A stretch of DNA of 64,000 nt from Photobacterium kagoshimensis (GCF_050337045.1 NZ_JAKJSO010000012.1:1-64000), one strand, 5' to 3'; counted from the stretch's first letter, positions 9,608 through 18,543 are shown. Notes: generated by a model not told the origin, from the letters alone. Numbers and translations are program-made.

Positions 9608-9650
9608 TGCGCAATAGCCAATAAAACATATTGCTGTTACGCTCATCAAA

Positions 9651-9679
9651 CGCCGAAGCCTTGCTTCGGCGTTTTTTTT
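9651..9679 (+). terminator. Terminator after chemoreceptor gene
   Basis: An 8-bp stem CGCCGAAG/CTTCGGCG with a 5-nt loop is followed by eight T residues. Confidence 0.9.
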
Positions 9680-9772
9680 AAGCTCTCAGCTAGCCTCTCT
9701 GATACCAACTCATCTGACACTACCCACCTAACAACGCAAATGATAACCACTTGCATTTAACACCTGAATTGC

Positions 9773-9963
9773 TTATAGTTTCTTCAGCTTGACGAATAAG
9801 ATGCCTTGAAATCCTAACTTGCCCTTATCCGCTTCATCTTCATGAATCATTTTGTGAAGAAGCTACCTAAACCAACAACTAGCTGTTCCCCCACTTTCTG
9901 ATGAGTGAAAGTGAAGCTATTTAGCCGTTTGGTAATCGGGTCACTCACCTCGATGACATCGTA
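9773..9963 (-). pseudogene. Possible 3' remnant of a lost gene (frameshifted)
   Basis: Reading the minus strand from 9963 gives a protein-like stretch (beginning YDVIEVSDPITKRLNSFTF) that stops at 9847. One frame over, reading continues as MIHEDEADKGKLGF and ends at 9775. A single slip at the AAAA run at the join would make one chain of about 63 residues. No start codon or 5' part is present. No family is recognised. It may be a gene relic or a chance pair of open frames. Confidence 0.3.
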
Positions 9964-10011
9964 TTATCAAAAAAGCAGTATTAGTATGGTGCTTGGTCGC
10001 CCTCATACGAT

Positions 10012-10041
10012 AAAAAAGCGCGATATTCGTATCGCGCTTTT
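10012..10041. terminator. Terminator after epmA (bidirectional form)
   Basis: An 11-bp stem (AAAAGCGCGAT/ATCGCGCTTTT) with a 6-nt loop lies just past the epmA stop on the minus strand, with A and T tracts on both sides. Confidence 0.85.
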
Positions 10042-10077
10042 GTCGTTGGATCACTTTGGGCGGTATAGTTTGATCAA

Positions 10078-11043
10078 TTAAGCAATATCGATCGGAAACG
10101 CCGTTACTTGATCAATATGATCCTCACCTATTGCCAGCATGATCAACCGATCGATGCCTAAGGCAACACCAGCACAATCAGGGAAGCCCGCCCGTAGCGC
10201 GTTGACCAAATGCATGTCAATTGGCTGTGGTTTAAGCCCCATAGTGACACGCTTGGCGTTATCTTCTTCAAATCGCGCCAATTGTTCATCACCATTCGAC
10301 AGCTCATGAAAACCATTGGCGAGCTCAATACCTTTGAAATACACCTCAAAGCGCTCTGCAACACGCACATCATTGGGGTTTATCTGCGCTAACGCCGCTT
10401 GTGATGCTGGAAAATCATAGACAAAAGCGGGCGCATTTAAGCCAATCTTAGCTTCAACACCCACACTAAATAGCAGCTGTAATAGCGTATCGCGGTCCTG
10501 TTCAGGATCAGCAATATCGGCTAAACCTAGTTCTCGCGCCGCCGCTTTTAATTCAGCCATCGACCCTTCAAGAGGACATACATTCAGCACCGACAAAAAT
10601 GCAGCTTGGTAGGTCATGCGGGTTGCGGCCGAACATTGCAAAATCAACTGCAACAACTCATCCATCTCATCCATCAGTTGGTGGTGATCAAAATCAGGAC
10701 GATACCACTCTAACATGGAGAATTCAGGGTTATGGTAGCGTCCTGACTCTTCGTTACGAAATGACTTACAAATCTGATAGATAGCACCACTTCCAGCAGC
10801 AAGTAAACGCTTCATATGAAACTCAGGGCTAGTCATTAAATATAACATCTGCCCTTGCGCGTACCCCGGCCCCACAAACTCAGTCTTAAAAGTGTGCAGG
10901 TGTACATCCGTGACAGTTGCTTGACTCATTGCTGGCGTATCAACTTCTAATACATCACGCCCTGCAAAGAAATCTCGTATGGTTTTAAGAAGAGCCGCAC
11001 GCTGCTTTAACTTGCTGATAGAGGCTGTCGGTTGCCAAGTCAT
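10078..11043 (-). CDS. epmA: EF-P--(R)-beta-lysine ligase EpmA
   Basis: This 321-aa class II lysyl-tRNA-synthetase paralogue lacks the anticodon-binding domain. It activates (R)-beta-lysine with ATP and joins it to Lys34 of EF-P. Class II motif 2 is visible as FRNEESGRYHNPEFSMLEWY near 97-116, and motif 3 as GVALGIDRLIML near the C-terminus. The length matches E. coli EpmA. Its partners efp and epmB lie about 4 kb away on the other side of frdABCD, as in E. coli. Confidence 0.96.
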   Translation of the reverse strand: MTWQPTASISKLKQRAALLKTIRDFFAGRDVLEVDTPAMSQATVTDVHLHTFKTEFVGPGYAQGQMLYLMTSPEFHMKRLLAAGSGAIYQICKSFRNEESGRYHNPEFSMLEWYRPDFDHHQLMDEMDELLQLILQCSAATRMTYQAAFLSVLNVCPLEGSMAELKAAARELGLADIADPEQDRDTLLQLLFSVGVEAKIGLNAPAFVYDFPASQAALAQINPNDVRVAERFEVYFKGIELANGFHELSNGDEQLARFEEDNAKRVTMGLKPQPIDMHLVNALRAGFPDCAGVALGIDRLIMLAIGEDHIDQVTAFPIDIA

Positions 11044-11446
11044 GGGGGATCACCGTTGAAAGGAATTGATAAAGAGTTGTCAGTTTACCAAACCTATTGG
11101 ATTGAAACCTAGCGTAACTCACCAGAACACCACCGTGTTTATCAGAGCGTTATTTTATTTTTCCGATTAAAAAACCACGAGGAGTTATGAAAAATCATGA
11201 ATAAAAAGTTAAGCTGACGATCATCATCGTTACATAACCAATACATCAACACAACGTCATTAAACACAACTTAGCAACCAAATTATCATTATATGCACAT
11301 TACCACTTAGTAACCGTAGCGGAAGCATTGATAAACTTTTTATTTTTAAATACTTGGCTGCAATATATGAAACACACTAGCAACACGCCACAAACAACTA
11401 AAACAATTTAAAACAGTTAATTAATATTTATAAGTAATGACAAGTT
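11044..11446. other. epmA-frdA intergenic region, upstream part
   Basis: This A/T-rich stretch lies between the divergent epmA and frd transcription units and holds no convincing gene. Two tiny reading frames after a GAGGAG at about 11180 (MKNHE and MNKKLS) are too short to support. No full FNR site (TTGAT-N4-ATCAA) was seen. Confidence 0.4.
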
Positions 11447-11462
11447 GTGACAATAATCACAA
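11447..11462. promoter_or_regulatory. CRP-type operator upstream of frdA
   Basis: TGTGA-N6-TCACA is a perfect match to the core CRP palindrome (TGTGACAATAATCACA). A possible -10 (TATACT) follows at 11478-11483. The spacing is slightly shorter than a canonical class II promoter, so the exact start site is uncertain. Confidence 0.65.
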
Positions 11463-11570
11463 AAAATGTAATCAACCTATACTTTTGGGCTATTTCGGTG
11501 AAAAAGCTGCGTCTAAATCAAATTTTCATGAAGATTTGTTTCATAGAATAGTCATCAGGATTTCAAGGAT

Positions 11571-11596
11571 AAGTGCGTACTACGCACTTTTTTTAA
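11571..11596 (+). terminator. Intrinsic terminator inside the frdA leader
   Basis: AAGTGCGTA-C-TACGCACTT is a perfect inverted repeat followed by a T-rich tract. It lies about 30 nt upstream of the frdA start and about 80 nt downstream of the likely promoter, so transcripts must read through it to reach frdABCD. Confidence 0.8.
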
Positions 11597-11625
11597 TTTT
11601 ATCGTCTTACCTTCGGAGGATAGCT

Positions 11626-13440
11626 GTGAAGACTATTACCACAGATATCGCTGTAATCGGTGCAGGTGGCGCAGGCCTACGTGCTGCCATCGCTGCTGCA
11701 GAAGCAAACCCAAACTTAGAGATCGCACTGATTTCTAAAGTTTACCCAATGCGCTCACACACAGTAGCTGCAGAAGGTGGCTCCGCTGCCGTCATCAAGG
11801 ATGAGGATAGCTTAGACAATCACTTCAACGATACCGTTGGTGGTGGTGACTGGCTATGTGAACAGGACGTTGTTGAATATTTCGTAGAAAACGCGACTCG
11901 CGAGATGACCCAACTAGAACAATGGGGTTGTCCTTGGAGCCGTAAAGAAAACGGTGACGTGAATGTTCGTCGTTTTGGTGGTATGAAAGTTGAGCGTACA
12001 TGGTTCGCAGCCGACAAAACTGGCTTCCACATGCTACACACGCTATTCCAAACGTCTATCAAGTACACGCAAATCAACCGCTTCGACGAATACTTCGTGG
12101 TTGATCTACTGGTAGAAGACGGTGAAGTACAGGGTCTTGTTGCTATTCACATGGCTGAAGGCGAACTGATCTGTATTAAAGCAAAATCTGTTGTACTAGC
12201 AACAGGTGGTGCAGGCCGCGTTTACAACTGTAATACCAATGGCGGTATCGTAACAGGTGATGGCATGGCGATGGCGTTCCGCCACGGTGTACCACTACGT
12301 GATATGGAATTCGTTCAGTACCACCCAACTGGCCTACCAGGCACAGGTATCCTGATGACCGAAGGTTGTCGTGGTGAAGGCGGTATCATGCTGAACAAAA
12401 ACGGCTACCGTTACCTGCAAGACTACGGCATGGGCCCTGAAACTCCAATCGGCCAGCCTAAAAACAAATACATGGAACTGGGTCCACGTGACAAAGTTTC
12501 TCAAGCGTTCTGGCACGAGATGCAAAAAGGCAACACCATCAAACACCCACTGGGCGATGTTGTTCACCTTGACTTGCGCCACCTAGGTAAAGAATACCTA
12601 CACGAACGTCTACCATTCATCTGTGAGCTTTCAAAAGCATACGTAAACGTTGACCCTGCGGAAGAGCCAATTCCAATTCGTCCAACCGTTCACTACACCA
12701 TGGGTGGTATCGAAACAGACAAGAACAATGAAACACGCATCAAAGGCCTATACGCTGTTGGTGAATGTTCATCTGTTGGTCTTCACGGTGCAAACCGTCT
12801 GGGTTCTAACTCACTGGCAGAACTTGTTGTATTCGGCCGCTTAGCGGGTGAAGGCGCAGCAAAACGTGCAGAAGAATTCAAAGGTTGGAACGACGAGGCT
12901 ATCGCACAACAAGTTGCTGCGGTTCAAGCGCGTATCGATACGCTTCTTTCTCAAGAAGGTGACGAGAACTGGGCTGATATCCGTACTGAAATGGGTCACT
13001 CCATGGAAGCAGGTTGTGGTATCTACCGCCAAGAAGATCTGATGCAAGCGACTGTCGACAAACTTGCCGAGCTTCGTGAGCGTTACAAAAAAATCAGCAT
13101 TAAAGACAAAGGCAAAGTATTCAACACTGATCTGCTATACGCAATTGAAGTGGGTTACGGCCTTGAAGTTGCAGAAGCAATGGCTCACTCAGCAATTCTT
13201 CGTCGCGAATCACGTGGTGCACACCAACGTCTAGACGACAACTGCACAGAACGTGATGACGTGAACTTCCTGAAACACTCGCTAGCATTCTACAACGGTG
13301 ATAAAGCACCTCGTATCGAATACAGCGACGTGAAAATCACTAAGTCTCAGCCTAAAGCGCGTCTATACGGTGCAGCGGCAGAAGAAGCAGCGGCGGCGGA
13401 AGCAGCAGCTGAAGCGAAGAAAGCAGAGGAGCAGGCATAA
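11626..13440 (+). CDS. frdA: Fumarate reductase flavoprotein subunit
   Basis: FrdA is the 604-aa catalytic subunit that reduces fumarate to succinate in anaerobic respiration on the cytoplasmic face of the inner membrane. Visible are the dinucleotide-binding motif GAGGAGLRAA at the N-terminus, the His of RSHTVAAEGGSAA that carries covalent FAD, and the active-site region QYHPTGLPGTG. The GTG at 11626 follows a strong GGAGGA and aligns with E. coli FrdA. The frame stays open for 63 codons upstream to an ATG at 11437, but that stretch contains the CRP site and leader terminator. The C-terminus has an unusual alanine/glutamate-rich tail. Confidence 0.97.
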   Translation: MKTITTDIAVIGAGGAGLRAAIAAAEANPNLEIALISKVYPMRSHTVAAEGGSAAVIKDEDSLDNHFNDTVGGGDWLCEQDVVEYFVENATREMTQLEQWGCPWSRKENGDVNVRRFGGMKVERTWFAADKTGFHMLHTLFQTSIKYTQINRFDEYFVVDLLVEDGEVQGLVAIHMAEGELICIKAKSVVLATGGAGRVYNCNTNGGIVTGDGMAMAFRHGVPLRDMEFVQYHPTGLPGTGILMTEGCRGEGGIMLNKNGYRYLQDYGMGPETPIGQPKNKYMELGPRDKVSQAFWHEMQKGNTIKHPLGDVVHLDLRHLGKEYLHERLPFICELSKAYVNVDPAEEPIPIRPTVHYTMGGIETDKNNETRIKGLYAVGECSSVGLHGANRLGSNSLAELVVFGRLAGEGAAKRAEEFKGWNDEAIAQQVAAVQARIDTLLSQEGDENWADIRTEMGHSMEAGCGIYRQEDLMQATVDKLAELRERYKKISIKDKGKVFNTDLLYAIEVGYGLEVAEAMAHSAILRRESRGAHQRLDDNCTERDDVNFLKHSLAFYNGDKAPRIEYSDVKITKSQPKARLYGAAAEEAAAAEAAAEAKKAEEQA

Positions 13441-14180
13441 TGTCAGGCAATCGTATCCAAAAAGTTGAAATCCTGCGTTATGACCCAGCAAAAGACGCAG
13501 AACCGTACTTTGAAATGTTTGAAGTACCGTTTAACGAAACTATGTCAGTACTTGATGCGCTAGGTTACATCAAAGATAACCTAGACAAAGATCTGGCTTA
13601 CCGTTGGTCTTGCCGTATGGCGATCTGTGGTTCTTGCGGCATGATGGTTAACAAGGTACCAAAACTGGCTTGTAAAACCTTCTTACGTGATTACCCAAAT
13701 GGTCTAAAAATCGAAGCACTGTCTAACTTTGCTATCGAGAAAGACTTAATTGTTGATATGACACCGTTCATCGAGCGTCTAGAAGCAATCAAGCCTTACA
13801 TCATTGGTAACGATCGTACACCAGAAGATGGCCCGAACAACCAAACACCAGAGCAAATGGCGAAATACAAGCAATTTGCTGGCTGTATCAACTGTGGTCT
13901 TTGCTACGCAGCATGTCCTCAGTTTGGTTTGAACCCAGAGTTCATTGGTCCTGCGGCGCTAACACTGGCACACCGTTACAACCTAGATAGCCGTGATAAC
14001 GGCGCTGATGAGCGTATGAAGCTTATCAACGGCGAAAATGGCGCATGGGGTTGTACGTTTGTGGGTTACTGTTCTGAAGTTTGTCCGAAGAGCGTTGATC
14101 CAGCGGCAGCAGTTAACCAAGGCAAAGTAGAATCTTCTAAAGATTTCGTTATTGCCATGATTAAGCCTCAGGAGGCATAA
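13440..14180 (+). CDS. frdB: Fumarate reductase iron-sulfur subunit
   Basis: The 246-aa subunit passes electrons from the membrane quinol site to FrdA through three Fe-S clusters. The [2Fe-2S] ligands are in CRMAICGSCG...LAC (about residues 57-78). The [4Fe-4S] and [3Fe-4S] ligands are in CINCGLCYAACP and CTFVGYCSEVCPKS. The start overlaps the frdA stop by one base (TAATG), indicating translational coupling in the frdABCD operon. Confidence 0.97.
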   Translation: MSGNRIQKVEILRYDPAKDAEPYFEMFEVPFNETMSVLDALGYIKDNLDKDLAYRWSCRMAICGSCGMMVNKVPKLACKTFLRDYPNGLKIEALSNFAIEKDLIVDMTPFIERLEAIKPYIIGNDRTPEDGPNNQTPEQMAKYKQFAGCINCGLCYAACPQFGLNPEFIGPAALTLAHRYNLDSRDNGADERMKLINGENGAWGCTFVGYCSEVCPKSVDPAAAVNQGKVESSKDFVIAMIKPQEA

Positions 14181-14182
14181 GG

Positions 14183-14566
14183 ATGAGCAACCGTAAACCT
14201 TACGTTCGTGAAATGACACGTACATGGTGGAAAGATCACCCTTTCTACCGCTTCTACATGGTTCGTGAAGCAACAATTTTACCGTTAATCTTCTTCACTA
14301 TCTGCCTGACTTTTGGTCTAGGTAGCCTAGTGAAAGGCCCTGAAGCATGGGCAACCTGGTTAAGCTTTATGTCTAACCCTGTTGTTGTTGTGCTGAACAT
14401 CCTCGCTCTTGCGGGCAGCTTGTTCCACGCACAAACATTCTTCAGCATGATGCCTCAAGTAATGCCGATTAAAATCAAAGGCAAAACACTTGATAAGAAA
14501 ATTGTTGTGCTAGCACAGTGGGCCGCTGTTGCAGCTATCTCACTATTCGTTCTAGTACTAGTTTAA
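14183..14566 (+). CDS. frdC: Fumarate reductase membrane anchor subunit C
   Basis: The 127-aa hydrophobic subunit has three predicted membrane segments and starts two bases after frdB behind a GGAGG-like site. With FrdD it anchors FrdAB and forms the menaquinol site. The N-terminal RKPYVREMTRTWW matches the family. Confidence 0.95.
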   Translation: MSNRKPYVREMTRTWWKDHPFYRFYMVREATILPLIFFTICLTFGLGSLVKGPEAWATWLSFMSNPVVVVLNILALAGSLFHAQTFFSMMPQVMPIKIKGKTLDKKIVVLAQWAAVAAISLFVLVLV

Positions 14567-14576
14567 GGAGAACCAC

Positions 14577-14939
14577 GTGGTCAATCTAAATCCTAAACGT
14601 TCTGACGAGCCAGTATGGTGGGGTCTGTTCGGTGCTGGTGGTACTTGGTTCGCAATGCTAACACCAGTAACAGTGCTTGTTCTGGGTATCATGGTGCCGC
14701 TAGGCATGATCGATGCAGAAGCAATGAGCTACGAGCGCGTCACAGGCTTTGTAACTAGCATCATTGGTGCGCTATTCACTATCGCGACATTAGCACTGCC
14801 AATGTGGCATGCAATGCACCGTTTACACCACGGTATGCATGACCTGAAATTCCACACAGGCGTTGCTGGTAAAATTGCGTGTTACGCAACAGCATTCCTA
14901 GTGTCTGCGCTGGCTGTTATCTTTGTCTTCATGATCTAA
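14577..14939 (+). CDS. frdD: Fumarate reductase membrane anchor subunit D
   Basis: The 120-aa membrane protein begins at a GTG behind AAGGAG and ends the operon. It has three hydrophobic segments and the conserved PMWHAMHRLHHGMHDLK block near 81-97 that belongs to FrdD. It is paired with FrdC in quinol binding. Confidence 0.95.
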   Translation: MVNLNPKRSDEPVWWGLFGAGGTWFAMLTPVTVLVLGIMVPLGMIDAEAMSYERVTGFVTSIIGALFTIATLALPMWHAMHRLHHGMHDLKFHTGVAGKIACYATAFLVSALAVIFVFMI

Positions 14940-14960
14940 TCATCAAGATAACCCAGCCTC

Positions 14961-14989
14961 AAAAAACACCGCTTCGGCGGTGTTTTTTT
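14961..14989 (+). terminator. Terminator of frdABCD
   Basis: A 12-bp stem AAAAAACACCGC/GCGGTGTTTTTT with a TTCG tetraloop closes the operon. Confidence 0.92.
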
Positions 14990-15042
14990 ATGCCTACTCA
15001 CTGCGATTTTAATCAACCACCTAAATCCACGATCGCCAGATA

Positions 15043-15070
15043 CAAAAAAGGCCGCCTAAGCGACCTTTTT
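15043..15070 (-). terminator. Terminator after efp
   Basis: On the minus strand an imperfect stem (AAAAAGGTCGC against GCGGCCTTTTTT) lies just past the efp stop and ends in six T residues. Confidence 0.75.
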
Positions 15071-15087
15071 GACTGTATGCGGTGTGA

Positions 15088-15654
15088 TTACTTCACACGG
15101 CCTACGTATTCAGCTGAACGCGTATCAACTTTGATCACTTCACCGATAGCGATGAACAGTGGTACACGTACTACGGCACCTGTTGATAGTGTCGCTGGCT
15201 TACCACCCGTACCTTGAGTATCACCTTTCAGACCTGGATCTGTTTCAGTTACTTCAAGTTCTACGAAGTTTGGTGGCGTTACTGTGATTGGGTTACCATT
15301 CCACAGCGTTAGCGTACAGGTGTTGTTTTCTACCAACCATTTCGCGCTATCACCAACAGACTTCACGTCAGCAGCAAGCTGCTCAAATGAAGTATTGTCC
15401 ATGAAGTGGTAGAATTCGCCATCGTTGTATAGGTAATCAAGCTCGATGTCGACTACGTCTGCAGCTTCAACTGACTCGCCAGATTTAAAAGTTTTCTCAA
15501 GCACTTTGCCTGATAGTAGCTTACGGATCTTAACACGGTTAAATGCTTGGCCTTTACCTGGCTTAACAAATTCGTTTTCGATAATGACACATGGTTCATT
15601 ATCTAGCATAATTTTCATTCCGCTGCGGAATTCATTGGTGCTGAAAGACGCCAT
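15088..15654 (-). CDS. efp: Elongation factor P
   Basis: EF-P binds the ribosome between the P and E sites and rescues polyproline stalling. The 188-aa product has the three-domain EF-P length, and Lys34, the residue that EpmA beta-lysylates, lies in the loop KPGKGQA. An AGAGGAT site precedes the start. It is divergent from epmB with about 33 nt between start codons, so modification enzyme and substrate may share a control region. Confidence 0.98.
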   Translation of the reverse strand: MASFSTNEFRSGMKIMLDNEPCVIIENEFVKPGKGQAFNRVKIRKLLSGKVLEKTFKSGESVEAADVVDIELDYLYNDGEFYHFMDNTSFEQLAADVKSVGDSAKWLVENNTCTLTLWNGNPITVTPPNFVELEVTETDPGLKGDTQGTGGKPATLSTGAVVRVPLFIAIGEVIKVDTRSAEYVGRVK

Positions 15655-15687
15655 TTCTATCCTCTTAACATCTTCGAGTTGTATTTA

Positions 15688-16710
15688 ATGCCGCATATAG
15701 TAACCCGAAACGCATCATCTGTTGAGCAAAACTGGCTCAAAGAACTGACTAATGCGATTTCTGACCCCTTTCTTTTGCTTAAAACGCTAAATATCGATCC
15801 TGAACCGTGGCAACAAGGGTTAGAAGCCCGAAAGTTGTTTGCGCTGCGGGTACCAATGAGTTTTGTTGAAAGAATGGAAATAGGCAACCCACACGATCCT
15901 CTCTTGCGTCAGGTACTGCCATTAGCGCAAGAATTTGATGTGCATTCAGGGTACTCGTTAGATCCTCTCGAAGAACAAGATAACGAAACACCGGGGTTAC
16001 TGCACAAGTATAAAAACCGCGTACTCATGATCTTAAAAGGCGGCTGTGCGGTGAACTGCCGTTACTGTTTCCGTCGTCATTTCCCCTATGAAGACAACAA
16101 AGGCGGTAAACGCCAGTGGCAAGTGAACCTCGATTATATTGCCGCTCACCCAGAACTCAATGAAGTGATTTTGTCAGGTGGCGATCCTTTAATGGCGAAA
16201 GATCATGAGCTGGCTTGGTTGATCGAAAAGATCGAAACAATCCCGCACATTAAGCGATTACGGATCCACACTCGTCTGCCTGTGGTTATGCCCAATCGAA
16301 TTACCGATGAACTGTGCCAATTGTTGGATAAGACACATCTCCAATGCATTGTTGTAACCCACATCAACCATGCTAATGAGATCAATTCCGCCTTGTCCAT
16401 CGCAATGAAAAAGCTGAAACAAGCCAATGTCACCTTATTAAACCAAGGTGTATTACTCCAAGGTGTGAATGACACTGTCGAGGCCTTGGTTAATTTAAGC
16501 GAATCCCTGTTCGATGCTGGGATCCAGCCTTATTACCTGCATGTCTTAGACAAAGTACAAGGCGCAGCCCACTTCATGGTCGATGATGTAGCAGCCAAGA
16601 AGCTCATGGCGGGATTAATGCAAGAAGTGTCTGGCTATTTAGTTCCAAAACTAACGCGAGAGATTGGCGGGCGAAGCAGTAAAACCCCTCTCGACTTACA
16701 TCTTGAATAG
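15688..16710 (+). CDS. epmB: EF-P (R)-beta-lysine synthase (lysine 2,3-aminomutase) EpmB
   Basis: EpmB is a radical SAM/PLP enzyme that isomerises L-lysine to (R)-beta-lysine for EF-P modification. The radical SAM cluster motif CAVNCRYCFRRHFPYE lies near 116-131. SGGDPLMAKDHEL follows, and the tail is SKTPLDLHLE. The ATG at 15688 gives MPHIVTRN, matching the E. coli start; a TTG at 15679 in frame would add three residues. 340 aa is the family length. Confidence 0.96.
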   Translation: MPHIVTRNASSVEQNWLKELTNAISDPFLLLKTLNIDPEPWQQGLEARKLFALRVPMSFVERMEIGNPHDPLLRQVLPLAQEFDVHSGYSLDPLEEQDNETPGLLHKYKNRVLMILKGGCAVNCRYCFRRHFPYEDNKGGKRQWQVNLDYIAAHPELNEVILSGGDPLMAKDHELAWLIEKIETIPHIKRLRIHTRLPVVMPNRITDELCQLLDKTHLQCIVVTHINHANEINSALSIAMKKLKQANVTLLNQGVLLQGVNDTVEALVNLSESLFDAGIQPYYLHVLDKVQGAAHFMVDDVAAKKLMAGLMQEVSGYLVPKLTREIGGRSSKTPLDLHLE

Positions 16711-17077
16711 CAGGTTTACCACCTTAAACCGTTATCGTTATAGCTTTAATCATTCTCGCTTTACTCCGTTTGCGTCAGACATGGCGCAAACTCACTTCAC
16801 CCAGCACACCGCCCTACATGCTCAATAAGCATCCAATCAGCTTTAAATACTTAATCTTCTGGATCTTTATGCCGCTAATTCCATAAGTAAACCTATGGAA
16901 TTAGAATCATAACGTCAAAAAGCGATAACCGGCTTTGAACAAGACTCATCAACACTGTCGATACACTAAGTAACACAGTGTCAGGTATGCCATTCATTCC
17001 ACCGCTCTACATGATGTAGTGCGACCGTTCGCCTTGTCATTCACCCTTTTATCATCAACCAACAAAGAGACATTCCG
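16711..17077. other. epmB-bsrV intergenic region
   Basis: No gene is seen. Two perfect inverted repeats stand out: GTTTGCG/CGCAAAC at 16768-16791 and an 11-bp stem CTAATTCCATA/TATGGAATTAG at 16875-16904. Neither has a T tract, so they are not standard terminators. Confidence 0.5.
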
Positions 17078-18289
17078 TTGAAACTAAAACTAAGCCTGAT
17101 CGCCCTTGCTCTTATGGGCCAAAATGCCATTGCCGCTCCCCTACTGGTCGATGTCGATAAACCTGACGTTGAACAGCGCATTCAAGCTAGCAATGCATGG
17201 CTAGAAGTGGATACTCAAGCATTCGACAACAATATCAAACTGTTGCAAGCGAAATTAAAAGCCGACACAAAAATCTGTGCCATCATGAAAGCAGACGCTT
17301 ACGGTAACGGTATTGCAGGGCTAATGCCGACCATTATTGCCAACAATGTCCCTTGTGTGGGCATTACCAGTAATGAAGAAGCACGCGTAGTACGCGAACA
17401 TGGTTTCAAAGGTGAACTCGCCCGTGTACGTGCCGCTAGCCGCAATGAAATTGAAGCTGGTATTGCTTACCAGATCGAAGAATTGATCGGCACCAAAGCA
17501 CAAGCTGATCAAATCATTGCGATTGCCAAGCAACATGATACAAGCATCCCTGTTCACCTCGCGCTAAACACCTCTGGTATGGGCCGTAATGGCCTGGATC
17601 TAACCACTAAAGAGGGTAAAGACGAAGGCATCCAAATTGCGAGTAACCCACATTTAAAGATTGTCGGCATGATGACCCACTTCCCGAATGAAGGAATTGA
17701 TGAAATCAAACAAAAAGTGGTGCAATTTAAAGCTGAAACTCAGTGGCTAATCGATAGCACCGAGCTACAGCGTGAAGACATTACCCTTCACGTTGCTAAC
17801 TCTTACACCACCATGAATGTGCCTGAAGCCCATCTCGATATGGTACGCCCTGGTGGCCTGCTTTACGGCGATGCACCGGCTAAACCACCCTTTCAACGTA
17901 TCGTGTCATTTAAAACACGTATTGCATCGCTGCATCACTTTCCAGCAGGTAGCACCGTCGGTTACGGCAGCACCGCTGTACTAGAGCGCGATTCAGTCTT
18001 AGCTAACTTACCCATTGGTTATTCTGATGGTTTTGCACGCTCGCTCAGCAATAAAGCCGAAGTACTTATTAATGGCCAGCGTGCGAAAGTGGTTGGCATG
18101 GCATCAATGAACACGACGATGGTCGATGTGACAGACCTTGTTGGCGTTGAAGCGAACAGTGAAGTTGTTGTGTTTGGCCCGCAAGGCAAAGATGCGATTA
18201 CAAGCGATGAAACAGAACAGCGCAGTGGGCGAATTTTGCCAGAGCATTACACCATTTGGGGTGCAACTAACCCTCGTATCTACCGTTAA
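17078..18289 (+). CDS. bsrV: Periplasmic broad-spectrum amino-acid racemase (BsrV-like)
   Basis: This 403-aa fold-type III PLP enzyme belongs to the alanine-racemase superfamily. The PLP lysine is in KADAYGNG, and the opposite-face catalytic tyrosine is probably in STVGYGS. An N-terminal signal peptide (hydrophobic core LIALALMGQNAIAA) sends it to the periplasm, as in V. cholerae BsrV, which makes D-Met, D-Leu and other D-amino acids that edit peptidoglycan. Conserved blocks (CAIMKADAYGNG, LHVANSYT, MVRPGG) match that family rather than housekeeping Alr. Starts at TTG. Substrate range is inferred from family resemblance. Confidence 0.85.
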   Translation: MKLKLSLIALALMGQNAIAAPLLVDVDKPDVEQRIQASNAWLEVDTQAFDNNIKLLQAKLKADTKICAIMKADAYGNGIAGLMPTIIANNVPCVGITSNEEARVVREHGFKGELARVRAASRNEIEAGIAYQIEELIGTKAQADQIIAIAKQHDTSIPVHLALNTSGMGRNGLDLTTKEGKDEGIQIASNPHLKIVGMMTHFPNEGIDEIKQKVVQFKAETQWLIDSTELQREDITLHVANSYTTMNVPEAHLDMVRPGGLLYGDAPAKPPFQRIVSFKTRIASLHHFPAGSTVGYGSTAVLERDSVLANLPIGYSDGFARSLSNKAEVLINGQRAKVVGMASMNTTMVDVTDLVGVEANSEVVVFGPQGKDAITSDETEQRSGRILPEHYTIWGATNPRIYR

Positions 18290-18337
18290 TTGGCAATAAC
18301 TCTGCACATATTAAATCGCTAATTCAGCGTACCTCGT

Positions 18338-18360
18338 CCAGTCAGCAGCCAGCTGACTGG
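18338..18360 (+). terminator. Hairpin after the racemase gene
   Basis: A 9-bp stem CCAGTCAGC/GCTGACTGG with a 5-nt loop begins about 50 nt after the stop. There is no T tract, so termination is uncertain. Confidence 0.4.
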
Positions 18361-18543
18361 GCTCATCGCATCATCGATATTTCATATCTTATCGATAAAA
18401 AAATATCATCGTCATAACTCTCGATTTCCGCTCAATTTGCGTGCATAGTCGCCATCCATTCAGCAACGGGCACAAGGCTCTAAGGAAGTTCGCCAAACTT
18501 CCCTCTGCTGGTCATTAAATTTCTATTTGTCGCGAGTAACGCA

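Noticed and set aside
11178..11213. Tiny peptides (MKNHE and MNKKLS) after GAGGAG between epmA and frdA
   Set aside because: Too short to support as leader peptides, with no attenuation structure directly after them.
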